Shown here: one piece after another, positions 7,634 through 16,330 of the stretch
Layout: each line of letters starts with the position of its first letter
Numbering within the stretch: position 1 is the first letter of the stretch
Assembly: GCA_049115935.1 (NCBI GenBank)
Contig: JAGDZK010000053.1
Span: 1-64,000 of the forward strand
Direction: 5' to 3'
Origin: Bermanella sp049115935
GTDB lineage: Bacteria > Pseudomonadota > Gammaproteobacteria > Pseudomonadales > Oceanobacteraceae
Length of the DNA: 64,000 nucleotides
Notes under the pieces: generated by a model
The model's input: the letters and a program-made list of their open reading frames with translations, nothing else
Database searches by the model: none
Told to the model about the DNA's origin: nothing
Translations under genes and position numbers: made by a program

Positions 7634-8644
7634 TTACTCTTGATGCGGTGATATTAGCACTTTTCCTCGCGACATATTCCCTGCATATGTAGCAATAGAA
7701 TGACTGGCGTATTCTAATTTTGGTTGAGATTGAATGGCAATTTCAAAATCTTGTGCCATTAATACCTGTGCTTGCTCTCCCATATTTTTAAGTTCTTCTA
7801 CTTGTGTATCTTTTAAATAGTGGGCCAGCCAAAATCCTTCAATTTTATGATTTTTAAAAATCACATGTTCAATACTCACTTTAGGCCCTTCGCCGGATAA
7901 GCCGCCATAAACAACCGCTGTTGATGCCTCTGGCATGGCATCTAAAATATCAGCCGTTGCTTGTCCGGCCACGGCATCTAACAATAAACTTGCGTTTAAT
8001 TCTGTGCATAAAGAATGAAGTTTTTCTTGATAGTCCTTGGCTGATGAATTAAATACATAAGGCATGCCTGCTTTTGTCATGGTTTTGGCTTGCTGGCGTG
8101 AACGCACTATATTTATAACTGTTAAACCTTCTTGTTTGGCTAAAAAGCGAATCATATTCGATAACGCACTGGATGCCGCATTTTGAATAATGGTTTTATG
8201 GCCGCCTTGCTTTGCAATATTAATCAATGCTAATGCGGTCATTGGGTTAACCATTAACATGGCGCCCTTTTCTAAGGTCACATTGTCAGAAAAGGGGATG
8301 CATTGATAAGGACTGGCAACCATATATTCCGCCCATGTACCGTCACCTTCACCTGCAATACACGCCACATTACAACCTAATAGTGACTGTGCATCTTTAT
8401 GGCTTCCGGCAGCAATGACTTCACCACAGCCTTCCATTCCTGGAGTCACGGGTAAATCTTTTTTAAACCCATAATTACCCGTTACAAAAGCAAGGTCTGA
8501 AGGGTTCACTGGTGCTTTTAAAATACGAATGAGCACCTCATTTTCACCTAAGTTTGGTATCTCTTTTTCAACGTACTTAAACGATAACTGCTCGCTATAA
8601 GTTTCAATTTGCAGAGCATGCATCTTGGTCGGTAACGAATTCAT
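7634..8644 (-). CDS. Zinc-independent MDR-family oxidoreductase (quinone/enoyl reductase type)
   Basis: A 336-residue medium-chain dehydrogenase/reductase. The GroES-like N-terminal half has NEVLIRILKAPVNPSDLAFVTG and PVTPGMEGCGEV, the signature of the quinone oxidoreductase/enoyl reductase branch that lacks structural zinc. The Rossmann half is around 140-280 (KTIIQNAASSALSNMIRFL); the usual GxGxxG is degenerate. It reduces an alkene or carbonyl using NAD(P)H; the substrate cannot be told. Its ATG overlaps the stop of the upstream SDR gene by 4 bases (ATGA), so the two are translationally coupled and probably act on related substrates. Confidence 0.85.
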   Translation of the reverse strand: MNSLPTKMHALQIETYSEQLSFKYVEKEIPNLGENEVLIRILKAPVNPSDLAFVTGNYGFKKDLPVTPGMEGCGEVIAAGSHKDAQSLLGCNVACIAGEGDGTWAEYMVASPYQCIPFSDNVTLEKGAMLMVNPMTALALINIAKQGGHKTIIQNAASSALSNMIRFLAKQEGLTVINIVRSRQQAKTMTKAGMPYVFNSSAKDYQEKLHSLCTELNASLLLDAVAGQATADILDAMPEASTAVVYGGLSGEGPKVSIEHVIFKNHKIEGFWLAHYLKDTQVEELKNMGEQAQVLMAQDFEIAIQSQPKLEYASHSIATYAGNMSRGKVLISPHQE

Positions 8645-9495
8645 TGTCGCTCCTTTCTTTTTCTTTTTATTTGGGATTTTTTATCAAAACTTGTGGCGAT
8701 AAAAGCCAAAGTCTCAATGGATTTTTCATATGCACGGTCAATTGCTTTTAAGAACCAGCCAATGTCGCTATCTAAGTCAGTTGAAACTAAAAACTCGTCA
8801 TTCATAACCGCGTTAAAAACACTAGTGGCTACACTCTCAGCCGTCACATCGGAGTAACTCATGACGGTTTCGAGTGATTTTTTAATTGAGCCATTGGGGA
8901 TAATGCCATTTGAAAATATACCAGTGGGGAAAATATTAGGGGCCGCCACGGTGACGCCTACTTTATACAACCTTAATTCATGGCGCAGACTTTGGGATAA
9001 ATTAACAATAGCTGCTTTTGTGGCCGCATAATGAATAGAGCCGGGCGTTGGTAAAATACCTGATAAAGAAGCAATATTAACAATGCGCCCTGTTTTTTGT
9101 TTTTGAAATAACGGCACAAACTTATGACAGCACCTAAACGTGCCCACAAGATTAATATCAATCACTTTGAGCCAGGTTGCCTCATCCACTTCGTTGATGG
9201 TGCCCCCTGAATAAATACCGGCATTGTTGATCAGCACATCTAAGCCTTGCCAGCTATCCATCACAGCGTCATACATGGCGTGAATATCATCGGGCTGACT
9301 AATATCGCACTTCACCCAATGTGCTTGCGCGCCTTGAGATATAAGTTCAACAACCGTTTGCTGCGCCTGTTCAACATCAATATCTGCGATATATATGCGC
9401 CAACCTTCTTGAGCAAACTTAAATGCCATGGCTTTGCCAAATCCGCTGGCACCACCTGTGATTAAGACCCTGTTTCCTTTTGGGGTGAGTTTCAT
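8641..9495 (-). CDS. Short-chain dehydrogenase/reductase
   Basis: A 284-residue classical SDR. Visible are the cofactor motif TGGASGFG (14-21), NNAGIYSGG, the catalytic Ser region NIASLSGILPTPGSIH and YAATKAA, the YxxxK active site. An Asp-Ile-Asp after beta-2 (YIADIDVEQ) suggests NAD(H) preference. The C-terminus from about 250 is basic and longer than in the minimal family. It is the first gene of a pair with the MDR enzyme, with a 4-base overlap. The substrate is unknown. Upstream (9496-9620) is AT-rich and should hold the promoter. Confidence 0.88.
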   Translation of the reverse strand: MKLTPKGNRVLITGGASGFGKAMAFKFAQEGWRIYIADIDVEQAQQTVVELISQGAQAHWVKCDISQPDDIHAMYDAVMDSWQGLDVLINNAGIYSGGTINEVDEATWLKVIDINLVGTFRCCHKFVPLFQKQKTGRIVNIASLSGILPTPGSIHYAATKAAIVNLSQSLRHELRLYKVGVTVAAPNIFPTGIFSNGIIPNGSIKKSLETVMSYSDVTAESVATSVFNAVMNDEFLVSTDLDSDIGWFLKAIDRAYEKSIETLAFIATSFDKKSQIKRKRKERQ

Positions 9496-9620
9496 ATTAC
9501 TATCTCAAAGTTAGTTTAAAACCTGCGCTTGATTGTGTTATCGATCAAATAGAATTCAAGGGAATATTAAAGAGGCAGATAAAAACTAAGCATTTGACAT
9601 TAGACATAGATGACACAACC

Positions 9621-9661
9621 AAAAAAGCCCGTATTCATTCACCATGAATACGGGCTTTTTA
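9621..9661 (-). terminator. Rho-independent terminator of the pnt operon
   Basis: A 12-base-pair stem GCCCGTATTCAT (9627-9638) / ATGAATACGGGC (9644-9655) with loop TCACC, flanked by A6 and T runs. It lies 23 bases after the pntB stop on the minus strand, and the symmetric A/T tracts would let it work in both directions. Confidence 0.92.
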
Positions 9662-9683
9662 TTAGATGCTTATTAATCTTTTA

Positions 9684-11093
9684 TTAAAGATCTTTTAACG
9701 CACCAATTGTATCTTGCAATACTTTCTTCGCATCGCCTGGCACCATTAACGCGTTGTCACGGATGAACAACTCGTTTGGAATACCGGCAAAACCAGGAGA
9801 TAAACCACGCTTAACAACAACAACCGTTTTTGCATTGTGTACGTTAAGGATTGGCATACCAAAGATTGGCGAATTTGGATCTTCCGCCGCGCCTGGGTTA
9901 ACTACGTCGTTTGCACCTAATACGATGGCAACGTCCGTTTGAGAGAACTCAGGGTTGATGGTGTCCATTTCTACTAACTGGTCATAAGGTACTTCAGCTT
10001 CTGCTAGTAGTACGTTCATGTGGCCAGGCATACGACCCGCTACTGGGTGGATTGCGTATTTCACTTCTGCACCGTTTGCTTCAAGCATGCTCGCTAGCTC
10101 ACGTGTTGCGTGCTGTGCTTGTGCCACTGCTAAACCGTAACCTGGTACAAACACAACTTTCTGCGCGCTTTCTAATAGCATGGCCAGCTCGTCAGCATTT
10201 GAGAACTTCACTTTACCTTCATAAAACGCATCGTTTTCAGATTTGCTTACACCGCTTTGCTCAGACATAGAACCACCGAACAATACGTTGGTTAACGAGC
10301 GGTTCATGGCTTTACACATGATGCTAGTTAGGATGATACCGGATGCACCCACTAAAGAACCTACGATGATCAAACCATTGTTGCCCAATACGAAACCTGC
10401 TGCTGCACCGGCTAAACCTGAGTAAGAGTTTAGAAGGGATACCACAACTGGCATGTCGGCGCCGCCTATTGGCATAACCAAACAAACACCTAGAATCAAA
10501 CAAACGACAATCAAACCAATGATGAGTAGATCAGAGTTTAGTTGGCTAAACGCTGTGAAATAAACCGCACCAGCAATCAAGGTGGCAAAGCACAATTTAA
10601 CAATCCACTTATAAAGTTTTACTTTATTTGAATCGCCAATTTTACCTTTTAATTTACCAACCGCGACAAAAGAACCCGTCAGCGTAACCGCACCGATCAA
10701 GATCGAAAGAATCACCGCAACCGACCAATCATACGTCACAGCAAAGTGACCAGCATTGGCAAGTTGTTGGCTTTCTAAATAGTTAGCTGCTGCAACTAAT
10801 AAAGAAGCACCACCACCGATACCGTTTAGGGTCGCTACCATTTCTGGCATGTCCGTCATGGCTACTTTTTTCGCAATGAATGCACCAATAGCACCACCGA
10901 TCAACACACCTAAAATAATGTATTCATAAGTGATCACGTTGCTATCAAGTAATGCTGCAATCACAGCAATTAACATGGCAGATGCTGACATTTTATTGCC
11001 TTGCACTGCTGTTTTTGGAGAAGTTAAGCCCTTAACGCCAAGGATAAATAATACCGCGGCAACTAGGTAACCTATGTTAATTAATACGTCCAT
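9684..11093 (-). CDS. pntB: NAD(P) transhydrogenase subunit beta
   Basis: PntB is the membrane and NADP(H)-binding subunit of proton-translocating transhydrogenase, which uses the proton gradient to drive NADH plus NADP+ to NAD+ plus NADPH. The 469-residue protein has about eight or nine membrane helices up to about residue 270 and a soluble domain III from about 290, including VVFVPGYGLAVAQAQH, YAIHPVAGRMPGHMNVLLAEA, VAIVLGANDVVNPGA and VVVKRGLSPGFAGIPNELF, all conserved in NADP-binding domain III. It is last in the pntAa-pntAb-pntB operon, 12 bases after pntAb, and is followed by a strong terminator. Confidence 0.97.
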   Translation of the reverse strand: MDVLINIGYLVAAVLFILGVKGLTSPKTAVQGNKMSASAMLIAVIAALLDSNVITYEYIILGVLIGGAIGAFIAKKVAMTDMPEMVATLNGIGGGASLLVAAANYLESQQLANAGHFAVTYDWSVAVILSILIGAVTLTGSFVAVGKLKGKIGDSNKVKLYKWIVKLCFATLIAGAVYFTAFSQLNSDLLIIGLIVVCLILGVCLVMPIGGADMPVVVSLLNSYSGLAGAAAGFVLGNNGLIIVGSLVGASGIILTSIMCKAMNRSLTNVLFGGSMSEQSGVSKSENDAFYEGKVKFSNADELAMLLESAQKVVFVPGYGLAVAQAQHATRELASMLEANGAEVKYAIHPVAGRMPGHMNVLLAEAEVPYDQLVEMDTINPEFSQTDVAIVLGANDVVNPGAAEDPNSPIFGMPILNVHNAKTVVVVKRGLSPGFAGIPNELFIRDNALMVPGDAKKVLQDTIGALKDL

Positions 11094-11105
11094 TAGTCTG
11101 CTACC

Positions 11106-11390
11106 TTATTTCTTTTTAAACATGTTCAGCATGCGGTCAGTTACCATGTAACCGGCCACAATGTTGATGGTGGCAAGTGCAATCGCAACCACACCCAATA
11201 CTGTTGACAGTACGGTTGTGTGATCTGATCCACCAGAGCTAATGATTGCACCCACAACCACGATGCCAGAAATAGCGTTAGTACCGCTCATTAATGGTGT
11301 GTGTAAAGTAGGTGGTACTTTGTTAATCACTTCTACACCAACGAAGATCGCCAGCACAAAAATGGTTAGGGACATGATAAACATTTCCAT
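11106..11390 (-). CDS. pntAb: NAD(P) transhydrogenase subunit alpha, membrane part (PntAb / PntA2)
   Basis: A 94-residue membrane protein corresponding to the C-terminal membrane domain of E. coli PntA. It has three hydrophobic helices, with the conserved VEVINKVPPTLHTPLMSGTNAISGIVVVGAI segment. In many proteobacteria this part is a separate gene, giving a three-gene operon; that is the case here. It follows pntAa after 5 bases and precedes pntB after 12, so the subunits are made from one transcript in stoichiometric order. Confidence 0.95.
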   Translation of the reverse strand: MEMFIMSLTIFVLAIFVGVEVINKVPPTLHTPLMSGTNAISGIVVVGAIISSGGSDHTTVLSTVLGVVAIALATINIVAGYMVTDRMLNMFKKK

Positions 11391-11395
11391 AATTC

Positions 11396-12532
11396 TTATT
11401 CCTTCTCTGCCTGAGCTTTTAAGCCTTCGTGTTTAATTTCGCCAGCTTCGGTAATTAACGTGGCTGCAACGATGTCATCTTCCATATCGATTTTAAGCTG
11501 ACCTTCGCCAGCCATGTTCAATAAGAAAGTGGTGATGTTTTTAGTTAATAACTGAGAAGCGTGAACCGGTACACGACCAGGATGGTCGGTGTAGCCAATA
11601 ATGGTTACACCATCAACATAGGCTTTATGACCCGCTACCGTACCTTCAACGTTACCGCCGCGCTCGGCTGCAAGGTCAACAATTACTGAACCTTTTTTCA
11701 TGTAGTGCAACATGTCTTTAGTAATCAAACGTGGAGACATTTTGCCAGGAATAGCAGCGGTGGTGATCACTAGATCAGCCTGTGCTACTTTTGCTTGCAT
11801 TTGTTCACGTTGTTTTCTGTAGAATTCTTCAGATTTTTCAGTAGCGTAACCACCGGTTGCACCACCCTCTTCTTGTGGTAAATCAAATTCCACAAATTTA
11901 GCGCCTAACGATTCAACCTGCTCACGTACTTCTGCACGAGTATCGTATGCTTCAACCACCGCACCTAAACGACGTGCTGTAGAAATAGCCATAAGACCGG
12001 CAACACCGGCACCTACGATAAATACTTTAGCTGGGTGGATAGTACCTGCTGCGGTCATTAGCATTGGGAAGTACTGTGGTAATTCCATTGCACCAGACAA
12101 TACAGAACGGTAACCACTGATTGCGCCCATTGAACTTAATACGTCCATGCTTTGTGCACGTGTTGTACGTGGGATAAATTCAAGCGCAAAAGAGCGAACG
12201 TTACGTGCGGCTAATTGCTTAATAAGTGGTAAGTTAAACCAAGCGTCTAACATGCAAATTAATGTGCTGTCTTGCTTTAGTAATGGCACTTCTTCATCAA
12301 GAGGCTGACGTACTTTTAATACGATGTCAGCTTGATCATATAAAGACTGTGCACTTGGTGCGATGCTCGCACCGCATGTACGATAATCTTCATCACTAAA
12401 GTGTGCGTTATCACCCGCACCTTCTTGCACAACAACTTCGAAACCCGCTGATAATAGTGCATCGATACCAGATGGAATCAATGCAACGCGGTTTTCCCCA
12501 GGATAAATTTCCTTAGGTACCCCTATTAACAT
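11396..12532 (-). CDS. pntAa: NAD(P) transhydrogenase subunit alpha, NAD-binding part (PntAa / PntA1)
   Basis: A 378-residue soluble subunit that binds NAD(H). It starts MLIGVPKEIYPGENRVALIPSGI, shared with alanine dehydrogenases, and contains the Rossmann motif FIVGAGVAGLMAISTARRLGA (the GxGxxG is GAGVAG) plus the mobile-loop region and the alanine-dehydrogenase-type VIVDLAAERGGNVEGT. It is the first gene of the pnt operon. The 57-base gap to mqo upstream holds AT-rich sequence and probably the promoter, so mqo may be a separate transcript reading in the same direction. Confidence 0.97.
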   Translation of the reverse strand: MLIGVPKEIYPGENRVALIPSGIDALLSAGFEVVVQEGAGDNAHFSDEDYRTCGASIAPSAQSLYDQADIVLKVRQPLDEEVPLLKQDSTLICMLDAWFNLPLIKQLAARNVRSFALEFIPRTTRAQSMDVLSSMGAISGYRSVLSGAMELPQYFPMLMTAAGTIHPAKVFIVGAGVAGLMAISTARRLGAVVEAYDTRAEVREQVESLGAKFVEFDLPQEEGGATGGYATEKSEEFYRKQREQMQAKVAQADLVITTAAIPGKMSPRLITKDMLHYMKKGSVIVDLAAERGGNVEGTVAGHKAYVDGVTIIGYTDHPGRVPVHASQLLTKNITTFLLNMAGEGQLKIDMEDDIVAATLITEAGEIKHEGLKAQAEKE

Positions 12533-12589
12533 AGTTAACGCTCCTAAAATGGATTATTTTTAAAATTATTATTATTTGGTTTTAAATTT

Positions 12590-14074
12590 TTATGCCTTGG
12601 CTAAACCAAGAACACTTAAAGTATTTTCACGAATGCGGCCTAATAGCTCGCCGTTTTCAATTAACGACTCACCATAAGACGGTACCCACTCTTTTAAACG
12701 AGACTGCCAGTTTTCATCAATACGACCTGCCATGCAGCGCTCAACCACTTCAATCATGGCTTGAGCGGCAACCGATGCACCAGGAGACGCGCCTAATAAC
12801 GCCGCTAAAGAGCCATCTTTTGAAGCAACTAGCTCAGTACCAAATTCTAATTTACCGCCACGTGAACCATCTTTTTTGATGATTTGAACACGTTGGCCTG
12901 CTTGCGCTAAGGTCCACATTTTTGAGGTGGCTTTAGGGAAGTATTCACGCAGTGCGTTCATGCGATCTTCATGTGATTGCATCACTTCACCAATCAAATA
13001 CTTGGTTAGGTCCATGTTGTTCACACCTACATTCATCATCGGCAATAAATTGTTACCACGAACCGATTTGAACAAATCCAACTTAGAGCCAGATTTTAAG
13101 AACTTAGTGGTGAAACCCGCATACGGACCAAACAACAACGCAGGCTTGCCATTAATAATACGAGTATCTAGGTGAGGCACAGACATTGGTGGCGCACCAA
13201 TGGCTGCTTTACCGTATACTTTTGCGTGGTGGTTTTTAATGGTTTCTTCGTCTTGGCAAACTAACCACTGACCCGATACAGGGAAGCCGCCGTAACCTTT
13301 GCTTTCAGGAATGCCTGATTTTTGTAATAACGGTAACGCACCACCGCCAGCACCTAAAAAGACAAACTTCGCTTTAAAAGATTTAGCTTCGCCAGTTGCG
13401 CGATCTTTTAAACGCACACTCCAGCGACCATCACTGCTTTGTTTTAAATCGGATACTTCATGGCTTAGCAATAAATCAAATTGCTCACGTTTTTCTAAAG
13501 AAGAAACCAAGTTACGCGTCAGTGAACCAAAATCCACATCGCTACCAAATGGAATACGAGTAGCGGCTACTTTTTCATCGGTGCTGCGCTCTTTCATCAC
13601 AAGCGGCATCCACTCACGTAATACTTCGTGATCTTCGCTGTATTCCATTCCTTTAAACAAATGGTGGGCAGACAAGTTTTCCCAACGCTTGCGTAAAAAT
13701 TCAACGTTTTTCTCACCCCAAACAAAACTAATGTGAGGCGTGGTGTTAATAAAGTTAGTAGGGGCAGGTAAATCACCGCTGGCAATTAGGTTGCTCCACA
13801 ACTGTAGGGAAACTTCAAAATTAGCATTGATCGCAAGTGCGCGATCAATCTCTACATCGCCCTGATCATTTTGCGGGGTGTAGTTCAATTCACAGTAACC
13901 GGCATGACCGGTACCGGCATTGTTCCAACCATCCGTGCTTTCATGCGCCACATGGTCCAAACGTTCAACCATGGTCAAACTAAGTGACGGGTCTAATTTA
14001 TTTAGGAGAGTGCCAAGAGTTGCACTCATGACGCCGCCGCCAACTAGCAGTACATCAATTTCTTTAGTAGCCAT
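12590..14074 (-). CDS. mqo: Malate:quinone oxidoreductase
   Basis: Mqo is a peripheral membrane FAD enzyme that oxidises malate to oxaloacetate and passes electrons to quinone, replacing or assisting NAD-malate dehydrogenase in the TCA cycle. The 494-residue length is normal. The N-terminus has VDVLLVGGGVMSATLG (FAD-binding GGGxxxA type) and the family stretches STDGWNNAGTGHAGYCELNYTP and FLGAGGGALPLLQKSGIPESKGYGGFPVSGQW. Spacing to pntAa is 57 bases on the same strand. Together with transhydrogenase it places a redox-balance group here. Upstream are 400 non-coding bases with a 16-base palindrome. Confidence 0.97.
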   Translation of the reverse strand: MATKEIDVLLVGGGVMSATLGTLLNKLDPSLSLTMVERLDHVAHESTDGWNNAGTGHAGYCELNYTPQNDQGDVEIDRALAINANFEVSLQLWSNLIASGDLPAPTNFINTTPHISFVWGEKNVEFLRKRWENLSAHHLFKGMEYSEDHEVLREWMPLVMKERSTDEKVAATRIPFGSDVDFGSLTRNLVSSLEKREQFDLLLSHEVSDLKQSSDGRWSVRLKDRATGEAKSFKAKFVFLGAGGGALPLLQKSGIPESKGYGGFPVSGQWLVCQDEETIKNHHAKVYGKAAIGAPPMSVPHLDTRIINGKPALLFGPYAGFTTKFLKSGSKLDLFKSVRGNNLLPMMNVGVNNMDLTKYLIGEVMQSHEDRMNALREYFPKATSKMWTLAQAGQRVQIIKKDGSRGGKLEFGTELVASKDGSLAALLGASPGASVAAQAMIEVVERCMAGRIDENWQSRLKEWVPSYGESLIENGELLGRIRENTLSVLGLAKA

Positions 14075-14111
14075 ATAGATTTCGCCTGTAGGTAAAAATC
14101 TGAATCCAAAC

Positions 14112-14127
14112 AGCGCTGATCAGCGCT
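14112..14127. promoter_or_regulatory. Perfect 16-base palindrome in the mqo leader
   Basis: AGCGCTGATCAGCGCT is its own reverse complement and lies 38 bases upstream of the mqo start codon. A perfect dyad in this position could be an operator for a dimeric regulator or a hairpin in the leader RNA. No known regulator site was recognised. Confidence 0.35.
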
Positions 14128-14420
14128 TGTCGATAGCAGCTTGTGGCTGTTTAAGTCCATCGACTGAATTGAAAAGGGCGATTTATACATTTGTTCTAGT
14201 TAGATCACAATATTGACAAATGAATGATGGCTGGCCCTTATCTTGCAAAAAGAGCTAAATCATTGATTTTAAAGGGGTTACAGGGTTATATCACTATTTC
14301 TTATAGTTACTATAAGGCAGGACATAAGCGGCCAACTGTAATATTTTTTTCGATTAAAACCGCAAGAAAAAGTACAAAAAATAACCATGCATAATCCTAA
14401 GTGTTTAACTTTACCCATAA

Positions 14421-14443
14421 AAAAAGCCAGCAGATGCTGGCTT
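14421..14443 (-). terminator. Terminator of the PepSY / His-rich operon
   Basis: Stem AAGCCAGC / GCTGGCTT (GCCAGC 14426-14431 and GCTGGC 14436-14441, loop AGAT), followed on the minus strand by a run of T. It lies about 32 bases after the stop of the 14475 gene. Confidence 0.88.
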
Positions 14444-14474
14444 AGTTTGGGCTTACAACTCATATCAACACACA

Positions 14475-14945
14475 TTACAACATGGCAGCAGGTACCTCCC
14501 AGCTCACCGTGTGCGTTTCGCCGTTCCACTGCTCAATAGTCAACCAAATACTGTCTTGCATCCTAATATGTTCGCTTGCTAAGCCATGAACATGTTGACC
14601 ATGGCGACTACCATGCAAAAAACCCTCTTCGCCTTTACTCATATTAATGGCTTCAAGCGTAATGGGCTGCTCACCAATATTTAAAACCGCCTGACGAATG
14701 TTAGCGATGTTACCGGCTTTAAATGTCAGCAAAAAATCTTTCACATAAACACCGTCATGTTGATATGGCGACTCTAAATCAAATGGCATAGGAGCCACCA
14801 CAAAGTCCCCTATTGTTTTCTCTGGTAACGCATCAGGGAATACCGGATTCATTGATTGATATAAAAACACAACCGGCAAAATCAAAATCAAACCGCTTAG
14901 TAAATATTTATAACGATGCCATGGTGTTGCATACACTTTAGCCAT
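14475..14945 (-). CDS. Small membrane-anchored His-rich protein of the siderophore-uptake locus
   Basis: A 156-residue protein I cannot name. Residues about 13-32 form one membrane helix (YLLSGLILILPVVFLYQSM), so the rest is likely periplasmic. A histidine cluster HGSRHGQHVHG lies at about 110-120, followed by an immunoglobulin-like beta pattern (SIWLTIEQWNGETHTVSWEVP). It overlaps the PepSY gene by one base, and the locus faces a TonB-dependent siderophore receptor across a shared Fur-like site, so a role in iron or siderophore handling at the inner membrane is likely. The His cluster could bind metal; that is inference. The next feature downstream is a terminator. Confidence 0.75.
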   Translation of the reverse strand: MAKVYATPWHRYKYLLSGLILILPVVFLYQSMNPVFPDALPEKTIGDFVVAPMPFDLESPYQHDGVYVKDFLLTFKAGNIANIRQAVLNIGEQPITLEAINMSKGEEGFLHGSRHGQHVHGLASEHIRMQDSIWLTIEQWNGETHTVSWEVPAAML

Positions 14946-16096
14946 TAGCTTGCCTCCTGTATTTCAAGCGTGGTTTGTTTTTCTTTTTTTAAGGTCACCA
15001 AACGTAACCGCCAAATTAAAAACCCCACTATGGCCATTCCCGATAAAATCAAACCAAACACAAACCAAATGACTTTGGTCCAAAGCCCTCCTATGGTGCC
15101 ATAATGCAGCGGGTCTGCAATGTGCGTCAGCGTTTGTAATACCGGCATTTCACTCGGTGACATACTGGCCTCTACGTTACCCTGCCAAGGGTTGACACTC
15201 AGTTGATAGCTATAGTCATCGTATAAAATGAAATCACCGGTGCCTACCAGTTTATATGAGTCTCGATTGTGCTCGGGCAACATGACAAAGGTCGGGCGAA
15301 AATCGGTGAACGTTTGCTTGGCGGTGGCTAACGCTTGATCAATATTAATATGAAAATCCGGTGCGCTGCCTTGGTATTCAGGTAAGGATTCGTTATTCAA
15401 TAACGGCGCATGAGGCTCAATTTCAACATTGTTATGCCACAAAATAGCCTGTGTTAAATACCACAGACCAGTAAGGCTAATCACAAATAAAAACCACATT
15501 GACCACACACCACTGAAACGATGAATGTCTTGTAAAAAAATACGTTTGCCTTTATTGAATCGTAATTGCGGCCTAAAAAAAGCACGCCAAAACTTTTTAT
15601 AAACCACTAACCCTGTGACTAATGCTCCCAGCATCACTATGGCCATGGCGGCCACTAAGTAATAACCAACACTAAAATTATGATGCCATGGAAACAGCAA
15701 CCAGCCATGTAGAGCGCGCATAAAACCAATAAATGTTAAACCTTGAAATACTTCCTGTACCTCTGCTGTGTATTGATTTACATAAGCCATTGCGGCGGGT
15801 TTATCTGCATCCGTAAAACTCACCACATACGTTAAATAGGATTCACGGGTCATAACCCAATTCACATCTGCTGTTGGGTATTTATTTTCAACCGCGGCTA
15901 TGACTTCTCCCATTGACTTGACTGCTTCATTGCCTGAATTAACGGCACGGGCATCTGCATTTATAAGCCAAGTAATCTCATGGCTTAACACTGAAATAGT
16001 GCCTGTTAAGCATACAAAACTAAATACAACCCACACAGGCAATGAAAACCAGCCATGCAGTTGAAACCAAAACTTACGATTAATTTTACTCGCCAT
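14945..16096 (-). CDS. PepSY-associated membrane protein (siderophore/iron reduction type)
   Basis: A protein of about 383 residues with four membrane helices: one near 15-35 (LPVWVVFSFVCLTGTISVL), two in the middle (YYLVAAMAIVMLGALVTGLVVYKKFW and WSMWFLFVISLTGLWYLTQAI) and one near 345-370. The large loops carry PepSY-like segments. His in FWFQLHGWFS and LHGWLLFPWHHN may bind haem. Relatives next to siderophore receptors are thought to reduce ferric siderophores. ATG 16096 is preferred to GTG 16105 because of a weak AAGTGG upstream and because the protein then begins MASKINRKFWFQLH. It overlaps the His-rich gene and is divergent from the receptor. Confidence 0.88.
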   Translation of the reverse strand: MASKINRKFWFQLHGWFSLPVWVVFSFVCLTGTISVLSHEITWLINADARAVNSGNEAVKSMGEVIAAVENKYPTADVNWVMTRESYLTYVVSFTDADKPAAMAYVNQYTAEVQEVFQGLTFIGFMRALHGWLLFPWHHNFSVGYYLVAAMAIVMLGALVTGLVVYKKFWRAFFRPQLRFNKGKRIFLQDIHRFSGVWSMWFLFVISLTGLWYLTQAILWHNNVEIEPHAPLLNNESLPEYQGSAPDFHINIDQALATAKQTFTDFRPTFVMLPEHNRDSYKLVGTGDFILYDDYSYQLSVNPWQGNVEASMSPSEMPVLQTLTHIADPLHYGTIGGLWTKVIWFVFGLILSGMAIVGFLIWRLRLVTLKKEKQTTLEIQEAS

Positions 16097-16285
16097 ATGG
16101 ACCACTTATTGATAACTGAAAAAGCTCATGTTTGTTGCAAAACGTGCACAAGCGCCTCGATCTGAGACAAAAGTATTAATTATGCTACTACACATTCATC
16201 GACCTTAAAAGATAATACCTATCATTTGCATTAATTTTAGTATTTAAATTAAAAACTGTTGATCTAATACTTTATTCCGATATAG

Positions 16286-16304
16286 GATAATAATGATTCT
16301 CACT
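16286..16304. promoter_or_regulatory. Fur-box-like site in the divergent siderophore promoter region
   Basis: GATAATAATGATTCTCACT lies 27 bases before the receptor start and matches the Fur consensus GATAATGATAATCATTATC at 12 of 19 bases; the core ATAATGATTCTCA is typical of real Fur sites. It sits between the divergent receptor and PepSY genes, so it could repress both when iron is plentiful. Confidence 0.68.
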
Positions 16305-16330
16305 TAGATTAACTCAAGGTACCTAGTTAA

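Larger units (their letters stand above)
14075..14474. other. 400-base intergenic region upstream of mqo
   Basis: This gap lies between the mqo start and the end of the PepSY/His-rich operon; both flanking genes are on the minus strand. It holds a 16-base perfect palindrome at 14112-14127, AT-rich sequence that should contain the mqo promoter (around 14150-14230), and a terminator for the upstream operon at 14421-14443. No convincing small gene was seen; short open frames here have no ribosome sites. Confidence 0.7.
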
